Below are positions 1 through 5,154 of a stretch of 7,453 nucleotides of DNA, piece by piece. The position numbers and the translations under genes were made by a program. This DNA comes from Bacteroidaceae bacterium (GTDB taxonomy: Bacteria > Bacteroidota > Bacteroidia > Bacteroidales > Bacteroidaceae), in contig JABUUG010000055.1 of NCBI GenBank assembly GCA_021443285.1, positions 1 through 7,453 of the forward strand, written 5' to 3'. The notes under the pieces are model-generated. The model saw only the letters and a list, made by a program, of their open reading frames with translations. It did not search any database and was not told the origin of the DNA. Each line of letters begins with the position of its first letter. Position 1 is the stretch's first letter.

Positions 1-44
1 TTAACTCCACATTAACTCCACAATAACTACACTTCACTCCCATT
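1..44. repeat. Imperfect 11-bp tandem repeat upstream of the CHR gene
   Basis: The unit TTAACTCCACA occurs twice back to back (1-11 and 12-22). A degenerate third copy, ATAACTACACT, follows at 23-33 (8 of 11 bases match), and the weak similarity continues to about 43. The unit is not a multiple of three, so it is not an amino-acid repeat. Stops at 2-4, 13-15 and 24-26 in the three forward frames mean any upstream plus-strand gene ends by base 26. The repeat therefore lies at the end of that gene or in the short intergenic gap. Its role is unknown; it could be replication slippage or a protein-binding site. Confidence 0.55.
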
Positions 45-62
45 TATAGAACCCACCATAAG

Positions 63-656
63 ATGATTTTCCTTCATTTATTCAAGACATTCTTCCTTAT
101 CGGGTTGTTCGGTTTCGGCGGCGGATACGGTATGCTGTCGCTCATACAGAACGACGTGGTGGAGGATAATCATTGGGTTACATCGGGAGAGTTCACTGAC
201 ATGGTTGCGATATCGCAGATGACCCCCGGACCTATCGGCATAAACTCGGCGACATATTGCGGATATACTGCTGTGCACAAGGCTTTTGAAGGGGAGATGA
301 GCGGAGGAACGCTTGAAGCAGTCTCTACGTTGGGCAGTGTGGTTGCCACTTTTGCAGTAGTGCTTCCATCGCTTATTCTTATGCTGCTCATATCAATGAT
401 GTTCCTGAAATACATGAACACCCCAATGGTTCAGAACGTATTCAAAACATTAAGACCCGTAGTTGTAGGACTGCTCGCCTCAGCTGTATTGCTTCTTATG
501 ACAAAAGAGAATTTCTCATCCTATACGGAGGACCGCTTCCGCTTTATATGTTCGTGCCTTCTTTTCGCAGTGAGTTTCGTATGTGTTTGGAGGGGATATG
601 TAGGACCGATAAAGATGATTTGTGCATGTGCCATATTCGGTGCGGTGTTTTTCTAA
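63..656 (+). CDS. Chromate transporter (CHR) family protein, single-domain
   Basis: This 197-aa inner-membrane protein has one CHR domain. The hallmark stretch lies near the N-terminus: a first hydrophobic helix (about 3-18) ending in FGFGGGYGML (16-25), then a conserved acidic/aromatic loop and SQMTPGPIGINSATYCGY (51-68). Further hydrophobic segments lie around 88-117, 129-147, 160-177 and 181-197. Its length fits the short-chain CHR proteins, which usually work as two adjacent half-size genes, so a partner is expected just upstream of the window. The family exports chromate in some proteobacteria. In gut or oral Bacteroidota the substrate is untested, so the name is a family label. The start at 63 is the only ATG after an in-frame stop at 24-26, and it places the first helix normally. 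The TAA stop directly abuts the ATG of the next gene, which implies an operon. Confidence 0.9.
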   Translation: MIFLHLFKTFFLIGLFGFGGGYGMLSLIQNDVVEDNHWVTSGEFTDMVAISQMTPGPIGINSATYCGYTAVHKAFEGEMSGGTLEAVSTLGSVVATFAVVLPSLILMLLISMMFLKYMNTPMVQNVFKTLRPVVVGLLASAVLLLMTKENFSSYTEDRFRFICSCLLFAVSFVCVWRGYVGPIKMICACAIFGAVFF

Positions 657-3449
657 ATGCGTAGTCGTATAATCATATTCATAATGCTCATCGCCGTTGT
701 ATGTACAATGGCGAGCCCTATCACATCAAGACCTTTACCCAGGCAAAAGGGTGATGGGGACACGACTCATGCCGCATCAAAAGACTCAACATCAAACAAG
801 ATCGATTCTCTGGAGCTATTCATAAAAGAACACAACAAGGCTGTCGACGATTCCCTGCGTCTTGACAGCATTAACCGCAAGAAAGCCAACGGAATAGAGT
901 CGCCCGTAAACTTCACCGCCAAAGACTCAATGGTCTATAATGCACGCACAAAGAGCGCATTCTTCTATGGCGAGTCGAATGTGAAGTATGAAGATATGGA
1001 CTTGCAGAGCGAACGCGTCAGCCTTTCCATGGACTCATCGCTTGTCAGGGCAATCGGCATCACTGACACAACGGGCAACAAGATCGGGACACCCGTATTC
1101 AAGATGGGTAACGACACCTACGAGAACGACACCATAGCCTTCAACTTCAAATCGAAACGCGGGTTCATCAACAACGTCTATACTGCGCAACAGGACGGTT
1201 TCCTCACCGCAGAAATAGCAAAACGCGACTCTTCGGGCGTTATGTACCTGAAGCATGGTCGATACACCACCTGCGATGAAGACCACCCGGACTTCTACAT
1301 TGCCCTTTCCCGTGCAAAGGTTCGGCCAGGAAAGGACGTGACATTCGGCCCCGCATACCTTGTTGTCGCCGACGTACCTCTTCCTCTTGCCATACCATAC
1401 GGTTTCTTCCCCTTCTCAAAAAGCTACTCCAGCGGTTTCATCATGCCGACATATGGCGACGAGATGAGCCGCGGGTTTTATCTGCGCGACGGTGGCTACT
1501 ACTTTGCCATCAGCGACAAGATAGACCTTAAGGTACTTGGGGAGATATATACAAAGGGGTCTTGGGGAGTCTCGCTCGCATCGAACTACAGGAAACGCTA
1601 CCGATTCAATGGCTCATTCTATTTCTCTTATCAGGACACAAGGACTGGCGAAAAGGGTATGCCCGACTATACAAGGCAGCAGTCATTCAAGATACAATGG
1701 AGGCATAGTCAGGATGCGAAGGCAAACCCGTTCAACACACTCTCTGCAAGTGTGAATTTCGCCACATCCAACTATGAACGGAACAACCTGAACTCCATGT
1801 ACAACCCGCAGGCAATGACACAGAGTCTGCGCACATCATCGGTATCATGGGGTACGACGTTCTCATCCATAGGAATGACATTGAGCAGTACAGCCAACTT
1901 CTCTCAGAACATGCGCGACTCAACCTTGGCTGTAACTCTGCCCGACCTGAACATCAACATCTCAACCTTCTACCCCTTCAAGCGGAAGCATGCGGTCGGA
2001 AAAGAACGGTGGTATGAGAAGATTTCCATGCGTTATTCCGGTCATCTCACAAACTCCATAACCACAAAAGAAGACATGTTCTTCAAGTCTAACCTTATAA
2101 GAGACTGGAAGAACGCCATGCAACACAATATCCCGGTGTCTGCAAACATCACTGTACTCAAGTACATCAATGTAAGTCCGTCGTTCAGCTTCACCGACAG
2201 GATGTATACAAACAAGACCATGAAGTCGTGGGATGAAAAACAGCAAAAAGAAGTCGAAGACAAGAGATACGGTTTCTACAACGTGTTCAACTGGAACCTC
2301 TCTCTCTCCGCCAACACTAAAATCTATGGTATGTACATTCCGAACAAAAAGGTGTTTGGCGACAAGATTATGGCAGTCCGTCATGTGCTGACCCCCAAGG
2401 TGAGCTTCAGCTATTCTCCGGATTTCTCCACTTCCACTTACGGCTACTATGAAACATACCAGAAGACGGATGCCCAAGGCAATGTGTCGCTTGTAGAGTA
2501 TTCTCCATATTCTGGTTCTGTATTCGGCGTGCCCGGCAAAGGCATGACTGGCTCAGTTTCATTCGATTTGTCGAACAACATCGAGATGAAGGTAAAGTCG
2601 GACAAGGACAGCATAGGATACAAGAAAATCAGCATCATTGATGAGTTGGGTGCAAGTATGTCTTACAACATGGCGGCTAAGGAACGTCCCTGGAGCGACC
2701 TGTCCCTCCGCGTCCGCCTCAAGCTTTCAAAAAGCTACACCCTCAACATAAGCCCTGTTTTCGCCACATACGCCTATATGATTAATGAGAACGGGAAACC
2801 GTATCTCAGCAACAGGTCTGAATATAGTTTCGGACGCTTCGGACGCTTCCAAGGCATATCACAAAACATCTCCTACACCCTTAATCCGGAGAAACTACGC
2901 AAGCTCTTCAAATGGGGAGAACAAAAAGACAACAACAATGACAAGGATGACAAGGATGACGATGATGACAGCGTAGAATCGAACATCGACAACGTTATGG
3001 AGAAGGGGAAGAGGGCAAGAGGAGGCGACTCTGGTGTTGCGGAAACTGACGATGACGGATACATGAAGTTCAAGATGCCTTGGTCTCTTACCTTTGGCTA
3101 CGGAATTTCAATGACAGAAGACAGGGGGAGCGACTATACTGTCCGGGAAGATGGTTCTGTACGTTTTCCGTACAAGTTCACCCAGACACTCAACATAAGC
3201 GGCAACCTCCAGATAAGCGACGGCTGGAACATATCATTCTCTTCCGGCTACGACTTCCAGAACAAGAAGATTTCCATGACAACAGCCTCACTGTCTCGCG
3301 ACCTCCACTGCTTCAGTATGTCCGCACAGGTTGTGTTGGCCCCTTACCAATCCTACAACTTCACCTTCCGTTGTAATGCCGCCACACTCACCGATGTGTT
3401 GAAATACGACAAACGCTCCAGCGCCACCAACAACATCAAATGGTACTAA
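657..3449 (+). CDS. lptD: LPS assembly outer-membrane protein LptD-like (Bacteroidota type)
   Basis: This 930-aa outer-membrane protein is predicted to insert LPS or lipooligosaccharide into the outer leaflet together with an LptE-type partner. Residues 1-19 form a signal peptide (basic RSR, then an Ile-rich core; likely cleavage after A19). A Ser/Asp/Lys-rich linker follows, then an OstA/LptA-like periplasmic domain at about 84-220 ending in YTTCDEDHPDFY (203-214). The PYGFFPF...SSGFIMPTYGD segment (247-268) matches the entry of the LptD barrel. The rest is alternating aromatic/polar beta-strand sequence, ending with DLHCFSM and SYNFTFR strands and a C-terminal WY. A very acidic loop lies at 757-775. 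The mature protein has only three cysteines (206, 885, 906). The start abuts the upstream stop and gives a proper signal peptide. The family call is strong. A general OstA-family barrel with another cargo is the alternative, since some Bacteroidota carry more than one such protein. Confidence 0.88.
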   Translation: MRSRIIIFIMLIAVVCTMASPITSRPLPRQKGDGDTTHAASKDSTSNKIDSLELFIKEHNKAVDDSLRLDSINRKKANGIESPVNFTAKDSMVYNARTKSAFFYGESNVKYEDMDLQSERVSLSMDSSLVRAIGITDTTGNKIGTPVFKMGNDTYENDTIAFNFKSKRGFINNVYTAQQDGFLTAEIAKRDSSGVMYLKHGRYTTCDEDHPDFYIALSRAKVRPGKDVTFGPAYLVVADVPLPLAIPYGFFPFSKSYSSGFIMPTYGDEMSRGFYLRDGGYYFAISDKIDLKVLGEIYTKGSWGVSLASNYRKRYRFNGSFYFSYQDTRTGEKGMPDYTRQQSFKIQWRHSQDAKANPFNTLSASVNFATSNYERNNLNSMYNPQAMTQSLRTSSVSWGTTFSSIGMTLSSTANFSQNMRDSTLAVTLPDLNINISTFYPFKRKHAVGKERWYEKISMRYSGHLTNSITTKEDMFFKSNLIRDWKNAMQHNIPVSANITVLKYINVSPSFSFTDRMYTNKTMKSWDEKQQKEVEDKRYGFYNVFNWNLSLSANTKIYGMYIPNKKVFGDKIMAVRHVLTPKVSFSYSPDFSTSTYGYYETYQKTDAQGNVSLVEYSPYSGSVFGVPGKGMTGSVSFDLSNNIEMKVKSDKDSIGYKKISIIDELGASMSYNMAAKERPWSDLSLRVRLKLSKSYTLNISPVFATYAYMINENGKPYLSNRSEYSFGRFGRFQGISQNISYTLNPEKLRKLFKWGEQKDNNNDKDDKDDDDDSVESNIDNVMEKGKRARGGDSGVAETDDDGYMKFKMPWSLTFGYGISMTEDRGSDYTVREDGSVRFPYKFTQTLNISGNLQISDGWNISFSSGYDFQNKKISMTTASLSRDLHCFSMSAQVVLAPYQSYNFTFRCNAATLTDVLKYDKRSSATNNIKWY
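2829..2849 (+). repeat. 9-bp tandem repeat in lptD (FGRFGRF)
   Basis: TTCGGACGC occurs at 2829-2837 and 2838-2846, followed by TTC. It encodes FGRFGRF at residues 725-731 of the LptD-like protein. The copies are exact and in frame, so gain or loss of a unit would preserve the reading frame. It lies in a short segment of the barrel region before the acidic loop. Confidence 0.6.
2940..2971 (+). repeat. 9-bp tandem repeat encoding the acidic loop of LptD
   Basis: GACAAGGAT is repeated at 2940-2948 and 2949-2957, followed by GACGATGATGAC. It encodes DKDDKDDDDD (residues 762-771). The loop lies between barrel segments and is probably exposed to solvent. Its composition suggests divalent-cation binding or simply a disordered, length-variable loop; neither is shown by the sequence. 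Confidence 0.65.
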
Positions 3450-4699
3450 GAAGCCCCGTGAGAGTTTCCTTCAACAACAGCACAATAAACACCACCATCA
3501 CTCTGCCTGCATCAAAAAGCATCAGCAACAGAGTGCTTATAGTTTCCGCCCTTTGCGGAAGCCACAATCCTGCTGAACACGTCCGTAACCTTGCCACCTG
3601 CGATGACACCACCGTCTTGCTGCAGGCATTTTCCCAACGGCTGCCCTATGAAATAAACATCGGGGCGGCAGGCACATCCATGCGCTTTCTTACCGCATTC
3701 CTTGCGGCACGATGCAATGACGAACACATCATCACCGGCAGCCAGCGCATGAAAAACCGCCCTATCGCCATTCTTGTAGATGCACTCCGTTCTTTGGGGG
3801 CAGACGTTGAATATGTAGAGAGGGAAGGCTATCCCCCCTTGAAGATATGCGGCAAATCACTTAAAGGAGGCCATTTAAGCATACCCGGCAGTGTCAGTTC
3901 ACAATATATCTCCGCCATTCTCATGATTGCCCCCCTGCTGCAAGACGGGCTGACCCTTAAGCTGACAGGAGAAATAATATCAAGGCCGTACATCAACCTG
4001 ACCCTTGACATCATGAGGCATTTCGGGGCAAAGGCAGAATGGACAGCACAGGACACGATTACAATACAATACTCACCATACTCTTCCACATCATTCATAG
4101 TCGAAAACGACTGGAGTGCAGCAAGTTACTGGTACGAAATCCTTGCCATCAAAACGGCAACAGGGGCAGACAAACACAACCGCATTACCCTCAAAGGACT
4201 CTATCCCAACTCATCTCAAGGAGACTCTGCCATTGCAAAGCTTTTCGACAAGCTCGGAATAGACACCCGGTTCACAGAGGAAGGCGTGTCAATCTCAACC
4301 AAACAGGAGTTCACCAATATCCATCGCCTCGAGTACGATTTCACAGACATTCCTGACATGGCACAAACGTTTGCAGTTACATGCTGTGCAATGAACATCC
4401 CCTTCCACTTCACGGGACTCCAATCCTTACGCATAAAGGAGACCGACCGTATTGATGCCCTGTGCAACGAATTGCGAAAAGTGGGATACGTTCTCGAAAG
4501 CAGGAACGATAGGGAACTCTTGTGGAACGGCAACACCTGCACACCCACCTTTGAACCCATCGACACATACGATGACCACCGAATGGCAATGTCCTTCGCA
4601 CCACTTGCCATAAAGTTCGGACACATAGACATCAACAACCCCGAAGTCGTTTCCAAATCATATACCAACTATTGGAGCGACATACAGAAAATAATATGA
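3440..4699 (+). CDS. aroA: 3-phosphoshikimate 1-carboxyvinyltransferase (EPSP synthase)
   Basis: This 419-aa cytosolic enzyme transfers the enolpyruvyl group of PEP to shikimate-3-phosphate, the sixth shikimate-pathway step toward chorismate. The active-site motifs are present in order: LPASKSISNR (22-31; K26, S27, R31), GAAGTSMR (75-82), RMKNRPI (103-109), SVSSQY (151-156), SRPY (181-184), IPDMAQ (304-309; D306 matches the catalytic aspartate), KETDR (333-337), DDHR (378-381) and K406 near the end. It is predicted to be active. The segment before GAAGTSMR is about 24 residues shorter than in E. coli AroA. The ATG at 3440 overlaps the end of lptD by 10 bases. An in-frame GTG at 3458 (residue 7) is an alternative start that removes the overlap and still keeps all motifs. 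Translation is probably coupled to lptD upstream and, through ATGA, to the next gene. Confidence 0.96.
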   Translation: MVLRSPVRVSFNNSTINTTITLPASKSISNRVLIVSALCGSHNPAEHVRNLATCDDTTVLLQAFSQRLPYEINIGAAGTSMRFLTAFLAARCNDEHIITGSQRMKNRPIAILVDALRSLGADVEYVEREGYPPLKICGKSLKGGHLSIPGSVSSQYISAILMIAPLLQDGLTLKLTGEIISRPYINLTLDIMRHFGAKAEWTAQDTITIQYSPYSSTSFIVENDWSAASYWYEILAIKTATGADKHNRITLKGLYPNSSQGDSAIAKLFDKLGIDTRFTEEGVSISTKQEFTNIHRLEYDFTDIPDMAQTFAVTCCAMNIPFHFTGLQSLRIKETDRIDALCNELRKVGYVLESRNDRELLWNGNTCTPTFEPIDTYDDHRMAMSFAPLAIKFGHIDINNPEVVSKSYTNYWSDIQKII

Positions 4700-5100
4700 A
4701 CCCTAACACCATATACTTTGCTGTTGCATTGGTTGTGCTTGCCATTGCCACACACATCCTTCGCCGCTATCTCGGCAGCACCGGCTTAGAGGACGCCTTA
4801 AAGAAGAATCCGCCTGCCAGCGACTGCGGCGCCTGCGATGGTAACAACAGCAAGTGCGAACAAGAGTGTATGATGGAGGCAGCCACAAAACCCATTGAAT
4901 ACTTCGACGATGAGGAACTTGATGTCTATGCAGGCAGACAATCAGACAGTTACACGGACGAGGAGGCTGAACAGTTCCGAGAAATTCTCTGCTCCATGAA
5001 GCAAAACGAGGTAAAGGAATGGAACCGCTCCCTCATACTGCGTAACATCAACGTTCCCAACCAGATAAAGGATGAACTCCTTCTATTGATAAGCGACTAA
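4696..5100 (+). CDS. Small one-TM protein with clustered cysteines, function unknown
   Basis: This 134-aa protein starts at the ATGA overlap with aroA. An ATG 24 bases upstream is in frame but would put a charged, polar extension before the membrane segment, so 4696 is preferred. Residues 5-20 form one hydrophobic helix followed by H-I-L-R-R, which suggests an N-terminal anchor with the rest in the cytoplasm. A linker then carries C44, C47, C54 and C58 (CxxC-x6-CxxxC), a spacing able to bind Zn or an Fe-S cluster. The C-terminal part (about 67-134) is acidic and probably helical: EYFDDEELDVYAG, then SYTDEEAEQFREIL and a Leu-rich end; a fifth cysteine is C99. It looks like a conserved small Bacteroidota protein between aroA and sprE-like genes, but I cannot assign a function. 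A metal-binding or redox role is only suggested by the cysteines. Confidence 0.85.
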   Translation: MNPNTIYFAVALVVLAIATHILRRYLGSTGLEDALKKNPPASDCGACDGNNSKCEQECMMEAATKPIEYFDDEELDVYAGRQSDSYTDEEAEQFREILCSMKQNEVKEWNRSLILRNINVPNQIKDELLLLISD

Positions 5101-5154
5101 TCACTAACAACCAATATTATAAGAAACACTCTTCGATACCTGATATATCTGATG
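5101..5154 (+). promoter_or_regulatory. Translation start region of the SprE-like gene; likely ATT start at 5116
   Basis: After the TAA at 5098-5100 the open frame has no ATG, GTG or TTG until ATG 5152, which leaves only nine residues (MLGGSLLAA) before the lipobox cysteine and no basic n-region. Translating from ATT 5116 gives MIRNTLRYLIYLMLGGSLLA then A-C: two arginines, a hydrophobic core and LAAC, a textbook lipoprotein signal. ATA 5119 and CTG 5140 are other non-standard candidates. The A/C-rich stretch just before 5116 fits Bacteroidota leaders, which rarely have a strong Shine-Dalgarno sequence. The ATT start is an inference. Confidence 0.5.

Noticed and set aside
1962..2477. 171-codon open frame on the minus strand
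   Set aside because: It lies wholly inside lptD, antisense to clear beta-barrel coding sequence, and its translation shows no domain or membrane pattern.
3001..3030. Purine-rich GAGAAGGGGAAGAGGG stretch as a possible regulatory site
   Set aside because: It codes for the charged loop EKGKRARGG of LptD in frame and has no partner arm or start codon with suitable spacing in a real gene.
4216..4668. 150-codon open frame on the minus strand
   Set aside because: It is antisense to the aroA C-terminal half, which carries the KETDR and DDHR motifs; it is a shadow of codon bias.
4672..4695. Upstream in-frame ATG as start of the Cys-cluster protein
   Set aside because: It adds MERHTENN before the membrane helix and overlaps aroA by 28 bases; the ATGA junction at 4696 is the usual coupled start.
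5098..5154. Terminator or independent promoter between the Cys protein and the SprE-like gene
   Set aside because: No inverted repeat with a T-run is visible, and no Bacteroidota TAnnTTTG element is present in the short gap.
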